From contig JAGYIT010000017.1 of NCBI GenBank assembly GCA_018402445.1, forward strand, positions 518,074 to 582,073: a stretch of 64,000 bases of DNA, written 5' to 3'. This document shows, piece after piece, positions 43,849 to 54,222 of this stretch (positions are counted from its first letter, which is position 1; each line of letters opens with the position of its first letter). The DNA comes from Akkermansiaceae bacterium (GTDB lineage: Bacteria; Verrucomicrobiota; Verrucomicrobiia; Verrucomicrobiales; Akkermansiaceae). A model generated the notes under the pieces. That model saw only the letters and a list, made by a program, of their open reading frames with translations. It was not told where the DNA came from and did no database searches. A program made the position numbers and the translations under genes.

Positions 43849-45205
43849 TTAATCAAGTAACAGGTGGTCACAGACGCCACGACCACCGATGCTGCCGAAC
43901 GAGTCCGACGGGGCGAAGTTCCAAACCGAGCAACGAGAACCGGAGTCCGACCTGTCGTTCCAGCTGCCGCCAAGCATCGCCGGCGCGGGCAGAGGCGCCA
44001 TAGGTAAAAATATTTCCTCGGGTTTCTGTAAGCCCAGTTTGCCACGCGCCGTCAGAATCATCTTTGCCGCTTGCAATAAAGTCTCTTGACCATTGCCACA
44101 TATTCCCAGAAGCCAACATCACGCCCCATTTGGATGTGTATGCGGCCCGCAAAATAGTGCTTCCGGGGTCTGTGCCTCCAGATGACGCTTCCGTTGTTCC
44201 GTAAGCCAACGCACAATACTCTAAGTAGGTCGGAAGTTTTTTGCCGACGCCCATCATAATTTCATTGAAGGCAAACCACGTTCCACCGGCGTAAGTCGTG
44301 GAGCCATTGCCCCCGAATGCCGCTGAGATTTTAGGCAAGCTAGACCCGTCTGCAATGGTGACGTTGTATTTAGAGGTTCCGTTTGTGTAGTGATCGACGC
44401 CGCACAAATAAATGTCGGCCCAAAATCCACCAGCCACCAGCGTCATGCCGCGAGGGTCTGGGCAAGCAGGGCGAAACTTCAAGTCGTACATTGAAAGGGC
44501 GTTAATTGCCGCCGTTGTATCGCCGCCACTTACACCTGTGGCGTTGCCGCCCGGAGCATAGTGAAAGCCGCCCACTTTACGAGCATTTGCAGTCGGTGGC
44601 GAGGTGTGATTGGTCGTGGCCTCTAGTGTTCCGTCCGTCTTGGCCCAAATAGCATAGTCAGTTCCGGCTGTAGCAGATCCCGGCATAGTAATGGTTGCGC
44701 CCGAGGCGATTGTGTGAACAGTACCGTTCACCTCAACATAAATTGTTGTCGAAGTAGTTGCGGTAAATGTCCCTGTTTTAGTCCAAGCCACGATAGTCGG
44801 GTCTGCTTTGCGGAATAAACCCCGGCCCAGAATATTCAGATTACCTCTATTAACACCACCCTCCGCAAATGCTAGAACATTCGCAGACGGGAAGAACAGT
44901 CCGGTATCTGTGTCGCCACTTGTAGAGTAAGCGGGAGCACTTGCCGAGCCAGCCGCAGGGCGCAAAATAAATGTATCGCCCGTTTGGTCAATTGCACCAA
45001 TCGTGATCCACGCATCATTGTCCGCATTGCGGATTTTTAGAATGCTCGGATTTGCCGCAGTATCCACCCAAATTTGATGAGCAAACATTGTGGTCGGCTC
45101 GGTTGCGCCCGAGTTGTTCGAGACAATCGCCGCAAGCGCATCGTTCAGGTCGGATCGGAAAGCAGGAAAACCCTGATTTGCTATCGAATAATCATGCTGA
45201 GCCAT
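43849..45205 (-). CDS. DGR target: lectin-fold tail fibre protein, frameshifted at the VR edge
   Basis: About 452 codons after correction. The N-terminal part (DYSIANQGFPAFRSDLNDAL, then HQIWVDTAANPSILKIRNAD) is a phage fibre module. From about residue 240 (RGMTLVAGGFWADIYLCGVD) to GNMWQWSRDF it is the formylglycine-enzyme/C-type-lectin fold used by DGR targets. The open frame reads out of phase through the VR (GDAWRQLERQVGLRF). One extra base near 43976-43979 relative to the TR causes this. Without it the end reads LGGSWNDRSDSGSRC to GGRGVCDHLLLD. The protein should be the receptor-binding tip. Confidence 0.88.
43869..43986 (-). repeat. DGR variable repeat (VR)
   Basis: 118 bases at the 3' end of the target gene, aligned to the 117-base TR. 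In the core from the GGC-GGC codons to the end there are 18 substitutions, 17 at TR adenines (coding sense). The exception is GGG to AGG. Nine of 11 TR Asn codons are changed, to Ser, Asp, Val, Phe or Gly. The one-base insertion lies at the upstream edge. The IMH side (43869-43891) is unchanged. Confidence 0.95.
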
Positions 45206-45216
45206 CTGTTTTACTC

Positions 45217-48200
45217 CTAAGTGATTAGTTCGCCATAACCTCGGGCCACCCAGTCAAAGGTTCTACTCACGACCGTACCGCCCGAATTCTTAAACCTTAT
45301 TGTAAAGCCTGAAGCCGATTTTGAGAGTATTTCGTAAAAGTCACCCGACGCTAAATTCTGTGCGGTGATCCCCAGCGCGGGAGACTCTTTGAACGGGTTT
45401 GAGAACGCCACGACATAGCCTCCGGCGTCCGTTCCCGAAGCCAAATCTTCGTCAGATAGGCTTCTTTCCGGCATATCAACCGTGACCCGCAATAACTGAA
45501 TGCCGGGGCTGGAATTGCCATCGTTGGAGGTCAATTCAGCCTTAAACTCAAGCCCCCAGCCCTTATAGTCGCCCACCACAAACTCACGCCAATCGGTAAA
45601 GGTAGGTGAGCCGGTGGGATCGTCGTTCGTCCGTCTGACGTAAAGAGCCACATTCACGTCGCCCTGCTCGTTTGCGTCACCGTCAAACAGTCCTTCGCGG
45701 TTGTCGAATAAGTCTTCCGCAGAGTCGAAGGTGTCCACATAATCGACCCGTTGCGTCTCCAAAACGGCAGTCACCCGACTCGTGTAGACCGCACCCAAAT
45801 TCACCGCATTGGCAAAGAAATAAGTCCCTTCTGTGGAGACCGTACCGCCGCCACCGTCAAAGTCACCGTCCACGTCATCGAAAAGGCCGCTTATGTCGTC
45901 AAAGTCTGTTGCGGTATCCAGCACCAGCAAGACCGGAGTCGTTCACGAAGCACTCTGTTTTAGCTCCCGCAAAGCTCGGGCTTTCTGTAATAGTCTCGAC
46001 GAGATTCAAGTTCGGGATCGAGTCGATCAAGACGACCGAAGACGTGGAAGCGATTGACTGGATGCCGAGCTTGTCCACCGCCTTAATAAAGTACGTTCCG
46101 GTCATTGCGGGAACCACGACCGACTGGGCCGGCCTCGGAACCTTTGCCACAATATCGACCGCATTGGAGTACGTCGCGCCGGTGGTGAGGCTTGAATGCC
46201 GTATCCGGTAGTGACTGAGGTCAAGATCGGTCACCGGAATCCACGACAAATGCGCCTCCGTTCCGACGACGTTGACCGAGAAACCGCTCACATTCTGCGG
46301 TGGTGCGGTTTTACCCACGACTTGATGCGAGCCCTCCACGAAGGCCGACCGCACCCCTATTGCGTTATAAGACCGCGCTCTTACGTTGTAAACAAGACCA
46401 TCCCGCGCACCCACGAGCTCGAATATGTTGCCGGTCGCCTCACCGAGATTGATGTAAGTCGTGTCTGTGGATAACTTCGCTTGCACCTCGTAAAAGTTTT
46501 GAAACGTATTTTCGCCCGTCACCTCGACGACCAGCTTCGTGACCACTTGCTCGGCATTCACAATGAGCGTGTCAGAGATAGCGAGGCCGGGAGGGTTGAC
46601 AATAAACGGGTTTGGTAAATTGGTGTTTGGCGCGAGGTCGATCTGCGTCTCATAGTAGCGACCACGTGTAGATTGTTGAGGCCGTTTCCCGCAGAGTCAG
46701 ATTGACGATTGGCGTGAGTCCCGAGTCGCCATCTGCGAAACTAAACTCCCACGTCAGCACCTCAAACGGTTTCGCGCTCCACCCATACCGCTCAAAGGTC
46801 AAATTAACCACGTCGCCGGGAGCCAGCGCGAATGCGTTCTTAATGTTGCACGATAGATTGACCGCAATCTGTTGCCGAGCTCTCTCAAGATCAATGCGGG
46901 AAAGCCGTTGGCAAGTTGCCGACGAGGTTGTGAAAGGAAACTGAACATCCTTCCAAATCTGTTCCCCGTCTTCGGCCTCATAGGTTGCGTTCGTGACCGC
47001 AGGGAATGAAAACGGTTGATAAGCCTCAGCCGGGCTCGGAGTAGAGACCCTTTGACCGCGTTGAAAATGTCTCTGCGTGACTGGGAGGCTTGCACCGAGA
47101 TCTGCCCGACCACGTCGTCCTCTGTGAGCGTAATCGTCGGGGAATAAAACTTCGCGACTTTCAGAGTCCACTTGCCGCCCTGATAGGTCAGTTTGCCGCC
47201 GCAAGCGGTGAGCATCTTGCGCAGAATGTCTTGCGGTTGCTCGGAAGTCTGAAAAGCCCCGTTAAGCATATATCGTGGTTGCGTGAGGCTTGAGTATTCA
47301 AACGAGAGGCCGGTGGTCGTTCCAGCACCGAGCGTGATAATCGCACCATCTTCAGTCGCAGAAATTTGGAAAGTTGAGCCGACGGGTACGGTCCGACTCC
47401 CGCGCCAAGATCTGTAACGCTTATAAAGTGTGCGAACATTCCGAATGTAATACGTCCCCGCAGAGATTCCCGTTGCCGTTCCGGTAAGTGTGCCGGTGAC
47501 CGCAATCGTCCCGTTGGGACCGGAAATGTAAGTCGTCATCAAATTGAATCGTGATTATCGCTGAATAACCGAAGACTGCTACTCGATCGGGTAGGGCTTG
47601 ACCGCGACTTGCTCGTCACAAACGTCTGCGGCATCTTCAAAAGAAGTTTCGTCAAGCTCGTCTGCGGTGACGCCCAGCCCGTAATCGGTATTCGAGCAGA
47701 TAGTCCCGAATCGCAAGCGCGGCATTGTTCGAGTATGAGGTCGTATCTGTGCGCGGGTCATAAAGCGTATTGCCATAAACCTCAAAAGTAATATTGGGGA
47801 GGCCGTTCGGAAATTTGTCTTGATCGTAAATCAAGTTTCACCGCAACGGCTTGAAGTCCGGAGAATGTATAACTTGCCGCCTCAGTCTCAGCCAAAATAC
47901 TTGCGGGGAATGTTGTTTGTAACGTGATCGCAGTCGTTGAGCCCTTAAAATCAATCGTCCCGACATTGTCAACGTATTCGATTTGGAAAGGTTCGTCGTC
48001 AACGAAAATAGTTTCAAGAGCATAGTCGGTGGGCCAGCAAGCGTGACCCGCAATCCCGATGACCATATACATTGTTTCGTTTTTTTCGCCGGCAGTCTCC
48101 ATAAACAGAATAGGCCCACCGAGACGGGTCTCACCATAGACCACCCGCGTTGCTTCGTTGGGGCTTCGAGTCGTGACAAGTTGCCCTCGAATCTGTCGAG

Positions 48201-48396
48201 AGAGGTCAAACTTCGGTGGTGTTCCCGCAAGCAATGTTGAAACCGCATAGGTCGCGCCAGCCATAACTGCGGCAGAAGTGATATAAAGCGAAGCGGAAAC
48301 GCCAGCGGGAATTAAAGCCGGTGCTAAATAGTAAACTCCGGTCGCAACCGCCGCCGCAACAACAACCGCCTTAAAAAGATTGCTGAAGAATGACAT
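45217..48396 (-). CDS. Tail tip / host-specificity protein (lambda J-like), split by several frameshifts
   Basis: Five or more overlapping fragments in one 3.18-kb stretch read as one J-like protein. The N-terminus starts MSFFSNLFKAVVVAAAVATG with membrane-like helices. Next come DLSRQIRGQLVTTRSPNEAT and a central hub region (RYMLNGAFQTSEQPQDILRK, GGKLTYQGGKWTLKVAKFYS). An FN3-type domain (SWIPVTDLDLSHYRIRHSS) follows, and the C-terminus has LFDDVDGDFDGGGGTVSTEG and ends GYGELIT. Breaks occur near 46665, 47050, 47570, 47700 and 47830, and the last near 45915. The total is close to 1060 codons. Such proteins sit at the tail tip and contact the host. Confidence 0.75.
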
Positions 48397-48417
48397 TAGT
48401 CTGCGGCCTTCAGTAGT

Positions 48418-48987
48418 TCACGCTTGTCGCGAGTCGCATCGTCCCCAAACGATCTGCTGATCTTGCAGTCCAGCAACTTTAGAGAGCGACTCATCGCCGG
48501 GAAACCGACCCTTTTGTTCTTCGTCTGTATAAAGTCGGAGACGTGGTCGCTCTAAGTCAATGAGAATGTTTTCAATGGTGATTTGAACGGTTGCGGTCTG
48601 CCCGTCTTCCACGATGGTCATTGTGTCCATTCGACCCGACCAAATTTGATAAAGGTCGGTCGGGACATTGCTCACAAGTGCGCCAACATAGACCTTTGCG
48701 ATTCGGCCTCGGTAGTTCTCACCTAAGACGAAACTGACAACCGTAGTGTTCAGCCCCGAGAAAGTCAGACTCAAACCGTTAGCAGAGAGGTCGGTGTTTT
48801 CTTGCGAGTTTGAGATCCCCATTACCAAACCTGTTCCGGTCCAATCCTCACCGTCGGCAGTCAGCTCGCCGTAGCCGGTCCAAAACCGAAGCGTCCCACT
48901 ACTGAAGGCCAGCTCGACCGCATAGAAAAGCTCAAGTTGATCTTTGCCAAACTCGGTCGCGAGTGCGGCAGGGAGCGAGCGCGACAT
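48418..48987 (-). CDS. Minor tail / tail-tip hub protein
   Basis: 189 residues. SLPAALATEFGKDQLELFYA, WTGYGELTADGEDWTGTGLV, NGLSLTFSGLNTTVVSFVLG and ENILIDLERPRLRLYTDEEQ fit tail-tip proteins that follow the tape measure in siphophages. Its start overlaps the stop of the upstream tail gene (TAATG). The last residues (RCDSRQA) look out of phase and may hide a small indel. Confidence 0.7.
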   Translation of the reverse strand: MSRSLPAALATEFGKDQLELFYAVELAFSSGTLRFWTGYGELTADGEDWTGTGLVMGISNSQENTDLSANGLSLTFSGLNTTVVSFVLGENYRGRIAKVYVGALVSNVPTDLYQIWSGRMDTMTIVEDGQTATVQITIENILIDLERPRLRLYTDEEQKGRFPGDESLSKVAGLQDQQIVWGRCDSRQA

Positions 48988-49605
48988 TAGAGAGCCTCCC
49001 GCGCCCCGAAGGTCATTCCGTATATGCTCGCTTCGTCAATGTCCCACGCCGCAGGTGAGGTGAGTCTGAAGTTGCCCTGCGGTGCTTGTGACCGTGATCG
49101 CCGCATTGTTAGCCGGAGAGCTCCGCAAAGAAGGCCAAATGGTGAACGTCGCATTGCCGGAACCGTCCGAGTTTGCGTCGTCTAAAATTTTATACAGTTG
49201 AGCGGTAGCACCCGAGCCGAGTTGAATGTAATCGCCAGCCCGCAAAATGCCGGTTTGTGAGACCGTCCACCCGTCCGTGACGAGCTCGTTGCCGACTTGA
49301 GAGCCACCGTTAACCAGCGGAGTGCCGGTCGCCACGCCCCGAGCGGTAGCCCCGAGAGGATCGCCCAAAAGAAACGTGCCGAAAGGACCGTTTAGCTTAA
49401 GTAAGAAAGCCACCCAATATTCGGCATCTGCTCGCTTCATAGGTGGGAGGGTTACGTCAGCCTCCCAAAATTGACCGGGGTACTTATAGACTTGCTGGGC
49501 CGCAGTAAAAGGTGACTGCGAGATCCCGACAATATCGTTTGCGGTGAGTCTGATCCGAGCAATGCTCGAGGTCGTTGGGAGGGAGAGGGGATAGCTGATC
49601 GGCAT
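48987..49605 (-). CDS. Minor tail protein, frameshifted near its end
   Basis: SYPLSLPTTSSIARIRLTAN, FWEADVTLPPMKRADAEYWV and FGTFLLGDPLGATARGVATG are typical of a tail protein next to the tape measure. The open frame ends early at QLQTHLTCGVGH. Removing one G near 49075 restores NFRLTSPAAWDIDEASIYGM and an end at 48987, overlapping the next start. Corrected length is about 206 codons. Confidence 0.72.
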
Positions 49606-51483
49606 TATGCAAACGCCTTCGCAAATGTCCCACCGCGTCGCTTCGCATCTGCGACCGCACCTTTTGTAGCTTCCATAATCTTAGGCATCATATTCATGAC
49701 TTCGGCTCTTACAGTCTGCGAAACCCCTGCGGAGAGGTTGATCGTTTGGTTAACCACTACGGTATCACCTCCACCGCCCGAGAGCCTATTGTTTGCGACG
49801 ATTGATCCGCTAGAGTGCGGAACAAATAACTCCGGACCGCGTTCGCCAACCACATAAGGTCGGTTGACCGATACGGGACCGCCCATCGCACGAAAATCTG
49901 GGTGAGCCATAGTCCCAGCACTTTGCATAGGCCCAAACAGAGCGTTAGCAATGCGGGCCGGTGATCGTCCTCTGAATGTAGATCCGAATGAGGTCAGAAA
50001 TTATGCTTGCCGCCATCGACTTGAATGCATCTTTGACCGTCATCGTTCCCATAAAGACGCCCGTCAGCGCATCTTCTAAGCCCTGCAAACTACGGACCGC
50101 AACATTGTCGAGTTGATTCCCGAGATTTCGTGCGGCGTCTGCGTACTGTTGGAGGCCGGTCTTAGCTCGCGCAGTCTTTTCAATGCTTGACTCGTATTTA
50201 TCATTTGCTTGCATCTGCATTGTCTGGAATTGCGCAAACGAAATTCCTAGACGATTATAAGCGTCTTCGGCAATAAATAACTCATCGTTTAGTCGATCAA
50301 CCGGAGAAAGAGTTTGTTCGTAAATCTTTCTGAGTTCTGCGGCCTTCGCTTTTTGAATCTCAATGACCTTATTGAGCTCTGTCATCGAGCTTGTCATTGG
50401 TGCGTTTGCGGTCTGCCCCTTAAGCATCGCCTCACTCAATTCTTGATGCCGCGTTCGCAACGCTTTAAGATTCGCATCGAAGTCTATTGCTAATTGTTTA
50501 GACGGAGTTATTGTGTTCTCAAAAGCCGACTTTGCTTCTTCAAGTCGCTTTTTCTCCGCAAGCAATTCCTCATCGCTCATAAAGTTGAGAAGTCCAGCTT
50601 TACGCTTGAACGATCCCATTTCTAAGAAACTATTTACCTTTGCAAGTTCTTCATTGACTTTTCTTAGTTTGAGGTCATCCATTACATTGAAAAAATCGCC
50701 CAGCGTATTGACAATCCCGCCACGATCTCCAATGACTCGATTTAATGCGAGGAAATTTTCAGCCGCCGCATTCAGGTGTGGAATAACTAAGTTCCCGAGC
50801 ACTCGACCGACCGACGTAAAGATTGCATTCATTCGGTCCATATTGTCAGAAAGGCTTCTTGCTTGAACAATCGCCTCCGTGCTCAGTACGGCCCCGAGAC
50901 TGTGAGCTTCTTCGCCCAACAAGCCCATCGCTTTGCCGTTCTGTTGTAAAAGCGGAAGCAGAAAAGACGCATCCGACGCAATGGCCTCGAGATGGAAGGT
51001 CATCTCGTTTTGACTGACGTTGGCTTTTTCTAAACTTGAGACATACAGTTGGAGAGCATCCGCACCGTTTAACTTGCGGAATTGCTCTGCGGTGACTCCA
51101 ACTTGAGGCGCAATATTTTCAAAGAAGTCAGCCATTCCCCCGCCGCCGGTCTGAATGAAATCACCGACTTTGTCACTTACGTCTTTGAATATGTCCCCGA
51201 GTTTTTCTTGCGAAATTCCGACTCGGTTTGCGGCAAATGCGAGCTCTTGAAACCGCTCGACCCCGATACCAGCGACTTGAGATAGACGCTCAATCTCTTT
51301 GGCATAGGCCGCTGTTTCTTTGATTACCCCAACCGCAGTAAAACCGGCAAAGACAGCCGCAAGCGGAGCCGCAAGTTTCTTAAGACCCGAGCTCAGACCA
51401 TTGACGTTTTTGTGGACCGACTGAAAGGCTTGCTTCGTCGCATCAACGGCGGCGATTCGGATTTGGGTTTCGTTTGCCGCCAT
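49605..51483 (-). CDS. Tail length tape measure protein, frameshifted near its C-terminus
   Basis: A long helical protein: VDATKQAFQSVHKNVNGLSS, a hydrophobic stretch (AAPLAAVFAGFTAVGVIKET), many coiled helices (LAEKKRLEEAKSAFENTITP), and DAFKSMAASIISDLIRIYIQ. It stops at TITGPHC; dropping one base near 49955 continues IANALFGPMQSAGTMAHPDF to a typical end (GERGPELFVPHSSGSIVANN). About 626 codons in all, so the tail would be short to medium. It sets tail length during assembly. Confidence 0.85.
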
Positions 51484-51610
51484 TTTGTTGAATCCTAAAG
51501 TAAGCCGCCCATTCGTTTAGTTCAGAGAAAGAAATCGCCTCGACTTCTTCCACAGTTGTCTGCCACCGATCCGCTAAAGCAAACATATTCAGCCTTAACG
51601 AATCGGACAT
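51443..51610 (-). CDS. Tail assembly chaperone extension (T part of a G/GT pair)
   Basis: 55 codons in the -1 frame relative to the upstream chaperone: MSDSLRLNMFALADRWQTTV, then EAISFSELNEWAAYFRIQQN. It overlaps the tape measure start. It can be reached by -1 slippage at 51613-51619, producing a GT-type fusion as in lambda, or started at its own ATG. The position, directly before the tape measure, is the conserved one for this pair. Confidence 0.75.
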   Translation of the reverse strand: MSDSLRLNMFALADRWQTTVEEVEAISFSELNEWAAYFRIQQNGGKRNPNPNRRR

Positions 51611-51954
51611 TAGTTTTTTTCGGCGTCCTCCACCGAGAGCACCGAGCCGAAGACCTCGCCCGCAATGCGAGTGACCAGCAAAACGGGTTCCCGCATCAAC
51701 ACCGGCTTATCTTCCAGCGTAAAGAGACGCTCACCCGCCTCGTTCTCGGCCTTCAGTATGATGAGGTCCACCATCGCCTCGACCGACATATTGCTTAAGA
51801 AATCTTTGTGCTTGTTTTGCAAACGGGATACATCGTGACAAGTCAGCACCCCCGCAAAGATTTCGAGCGGCTTTCCGTCTTCGCCCCACTCGGCAATCGA
51901 AACTTTTCTTCGTGACGATTGACGGTTTGCGGCGATCCTCGCACCAATACCCAT
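51610..51954 (-). CDS. Tail assembly chaperone (G-type)
   Basis: 114 residues: VSIAEWGEDGKPLEIFAGVL, then DVSRLQNKHKDFLSNMSVEA and VDLIILKAENEAGERLFTLE. This fits the phage tail assembly chaperone placed between the tail tube and tape measure genes. It ends DAEKN with the slippery AAAAAAC directly before the stop. Confidence 0.75.
   Translation of the reverse strand: MGIGARIAANRQSSRRKVSIAEWGEDGKPLEIFAGVLTCHDVSRLQNKHKDFLSNMSVEAMVDLIILKAENEAGERLFTLEDKPVLMREPVLLVTRIAGEVFGSVLSVEDAEKN
51613..51619 (-). promoter_or_regulatory. Slippery site for programmed -1 translational frameshift
   Basis: In the G-type gene the codons GAA-AAA-AAC-TAA contain the heptamer A_AAA_AAC in the right phase. A -1 slip leads into CTA-ATG and the 55-codon extension. 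A run of seven A is also a place where sequencing errs, but the gene order matches lambda G/GT closely. Confidence 0.7.
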
Positions 51955-52343
51955 TAGACCGTGGTCTCAGAAAGTGCGCCAGTTCCCTGAAAGCTAAACG
52001 ACGCCTCGACCATTCCGTCGAAACTTGCGGTAATGGATCTCTCGGTGATTAGAACCGTACCTGTGTAAAAGGTATCGCCGCTCCCAGATCCCTCAGGGAA
52101 AACATTGATCGTGACCGAGCTTCCGGGGTCAAGCGTAAGTTGTCCGTTTGTGTCGGTCTCGTCCCAAAAACAGTCGATGGAGCCGCTAAAAGTTTTCAGC
52201 GAAGACAAATAAGTGCGACTAGAATCGCCCATACTCGTGTCTTCGAGAACGTCAGCGGTCTCGGTGATTGTATAACTTCGGATTTCAGCGATAGCGTTTG
52301 CGCCGCTTTTTACCGTTCCTTCGCTTCCTTTGGTCGTTGCCAT
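51954..52343 (-). CDS. Major tail (tube) protein
   Basis: 129 residues: VKSGANAIAEIRSYTITETA, DTSMGDSSRTYLSSLKTFSG, SIDCFWDETDTNGQLTLDPG, ending in a beta-rich EASFSFQGTGALSE. This is the tail tube family of siphophages. The neighbours (tail terminator upstream, chaperones downstream) agree. Confidence 0.88.
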   Translation of the reverse strand: MATTKGSEGTVKSGANAIAEIRSYTITETADVLEDTSMGDSSRTYLSSLKTFSGSIDCFWDETDTNGQLTLDPGSSVTINVFPEGSGSGDTFYTGTVLITERSITASFDGMVEASFSFQGTGALSETTV

Positions 52344-52387
52344 CTTAAAAACTCCTTTGGTGGTGAGAAATAACTTCTATTTTAAGC

Positions 52388-52831
52388 CTAAACTGCGATT
52401 TCGGCATCATCTTCGCGGGTGAAATACATAATTTCAAACGTCATCCGGATCACTCCCGCAACCTTTTCGCCTTCCCCGACGAGCTCCACTTCCGTTGCAG
52501 TCAGTTGCGTATCCTTCGCGAGACCGTTTCTAGTAGGGTCGGTTTCCATTGCTTCCTCCACTTCGACCGCAATTTGGTCAAGAGTATTGTCCAAATTAGC
52601 CGTCCCCGAAACATAGCCCTCCACCATAAGCTCAAGAGTGCGGGAGCGTGTACGGGGTATGGTAAGCGTCTCATAGCTCGAGCTCTCCGAGTTGGTGTAG
52701 ATAGCCAACCCCGGCAATTTGCCGGTCGCCAGCGGGTAAATGCGGGTGCGGTAGACGTTGGTGGTGGTGGTCGTCAGGCCGGTCAGCGTGGTGACCACAT
52801 TGTCGCGAATCTGTTTGCGAACGTGCGCCAT
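52388..52831 (-). CDS. Tail terminator protein (U-like)
   Basis: 147 residues beginning RKQIRDNVVTTLTGLTTTTT, then IYPLATGKLPGLAIYTNSES and LELMVEGYVSGTANLDNTLD, typical of the tail terminator that caps the tube and joins head to tail. It abuts the head-tail joining gene by one shared base. Confidence 0.8.
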   Translation of the reverse strand: MAHVRKQIRDNVVTTLTGLTTTTTNVYRTRIYPLATGKLPGLAIYTNSESSSYETLTIPRTRSRTLELMVEGYVSGTANLDNTLDQIAVEVEEAMETDPTRNGLAKDTQLTATEVELVGEGEKVAGVIRMTFEIMYFTREDDAEIAV

Positions 52832-53127
52832 TATTGTTTCTCAAGTATTAGAGTCGTCATGCCGGTCCCGTCGTCTTGCCGCACCTTTATTTTGTAGGTG
52901 ACTGCGGAGATCACAAGCGTATCATCCTCGACTGCGGTGGAGACGTCAGAGGTCCGGCAGACAAAACGTGGTTGTTGCATCGCAAATGGAACCCCGCCGC
53001 CGGCATCAACCTCAACGAAATCGTTGTCGAAAATGCCGGAAATCGTGCCGGCCTTATACGTTGCGGAAACCCCAAAGTCATCAATTGAAATAAATATTGC
53101 TCGGTCATCTGCGGATTCAACGGGCAT
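52831..53127 (-). CDS. Head-tail joining protein (FII-like)
   Basis: 98 residues: FISIDDFGVSATYKAGTISG, FDNDFVEVDAGGGVPFAMQQ, VISAVTYKIKVRQDDGTGMT. The pattern matches the small head-tail connector often annotated as Gifsy-2-type sugar transporter ATP-binding protein. It lies just before the tail terminator. Overlaps the methyltransferase gene by 11 bases. Confidence 0.75.
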   Translation of the reverse strand: MPVESADDRAIFISIDDFGVSATYKAGTISGIFDNDFVEVDAGGGVPFAMQQPRFVCRTSDVSTAVEDDTLVISAVTYKIKVRQDDGTGMTTLILEKQ

Positions 53128-53632
53128 CGTCGGGCCTTAAAAGATAAACAGAAATGTCGCCAATCTGACTGTCTGCTACGGTTGCGAAGTCTTCAAAAAC
53201 CCAATGAGGCTCCCAATCTTCCTCAACGTGGACCTCAAACGGATTCCCATAAACCTCCGCTTGTGGGTAGTGACTTGTCGGAATACTTAGTATTTTCCAC
53301 GCATTCGGCGCGGAAGCAACACATTTCTTCGCTTCTTCCCGTGTCATATGCTCCAAAACATCCCCAAAAATCAAGAGGTCATATGAGCTCAAGTCTGCTT
53401 GCCGCACGTCTTTGATGACGACCTCGTCATATTTAGTGCGTAGCTGGAATTCTTGGACGTAGGGCTCCCAAACCTCGAGCGCGGTCCAATGAGCATTGGG
53501 AAGGACCCCGTGAAGACCGCAAAGGTCTCGATAAGTTCCGCATCCAGCACCCACATCACAAACCCGCTCAATAGGTAGGTGGGCGAGCCATTGCAAGATT
53601 TGTTGCTTTCCCTCTGGGCTTGATCGGGGCAT
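53117..53632 (-). CDS. Class I SAM-dependent methyltransferase (phage cargo)
   Basis: 171 residues with motif I VCDVGAGCGTYRDLC, motif II-like WTALEVWEPYVQEF, and DLLIFGDVLEHMTREEAKKC. The substrate is not clear; beside two glycosyltransferase genes it may act on a sugar or surface structure. It shares one base with the upstream gene. Confidence 0.75.
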   Translation of the reverse strand: MPRSSPEGKQQILQWLAHLPIERVCDVGAGCGTYRDLCGLHGVLPNAHWTALEVWEPYVQEFQLRTKYDEVVIKDVRQADLSSYDLLIFGDVLEHMTREEAKKCVASAPNAWKILSIPTSHYPQAEVYGNPFEVHVEEDWEPHWVFEDFATVADSQIGDISVYLLRPDDAR

Positions 53633-54222
53633 TATCCGTTCCTTATCTCATCTTGAATCGCAATCTCAAGCTCTCGGCCTTTGGCCTCCCCACGACTCAA
53701 ACGGTGGTAAATGACGCATTCGTCCGTTCGCTTGTCCGGCTCAATCTCGAAATAGCTTGCGGGAATGTCTCGAGTTTTTAGGCGGTTTTGCCAATGCCGC
53801 CACGTCTGCTCAAGCGCGGATTCGTCCGTGACTTTGAGGTTGTTGATCCAATCCAGCATGAAAGCCCTCATTGTCTCATTGGGCTCGAAATACATTGTGC
53901 CAACGTGCCACGTTCGGATTCTGTTTCCCTTCGTAATCCGCTTCGCTTGAAAGTCCCAGCCGGTCTCCAAAAAGAAGTCGGGCCGGCGATAAATGCTCGC
54001 ATCAACATCGACCCACAAAAGCGGGCGATCAGCAAAACAGTCGAGAATAAACTGCGGTTTTAGGCAAGTGTTCCGCAAATAGCTTTTTGTGCTGGGAAGT
54101 TGAGCGATCCGATAATCCAGCCCGAGCTCTTGACACTCTGCCTCAAGCCGCCGCGCGTGGTCCGGATAGCACCAATCCTTCGTATAAAAAGAGATCAGTA
54201 AGGGATACTGTTTTGAGACCAC
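53632..54222 (-). CDS. Glycosyltransferase-like protein (phage cargo)
   Basis: 196 residues. LLISFYTKDWCYPDHARRLE, then PLLWVDVDASIYRRPDFFLE with the D-x-D metal-sugar motif of GT-A fold transferases, and a TWHVGTMYFEPNETMRAFML segment. It overlaps the next transferase gene by 28 bases. Likely modifies the virion or host surface. Confidence 0.65.
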   Translation of the reverse strand: MVSKQYPLLISFYTKDWCYPDHARRLEAECQELGLDYRIAQLPSTKSYLRNTCLKPQFILDCFADRPLLWVDVDASIYRRPDFFLETGWDFQAKRITKGNRIRTWHVGTMYFEPNETMRAFMLDWINNLKVTDESALEQTWRHWQNRLKTRDIPASYFEIEPDKRTDECVIYHRLSRGEAKGRELEIAIQDEIRNG

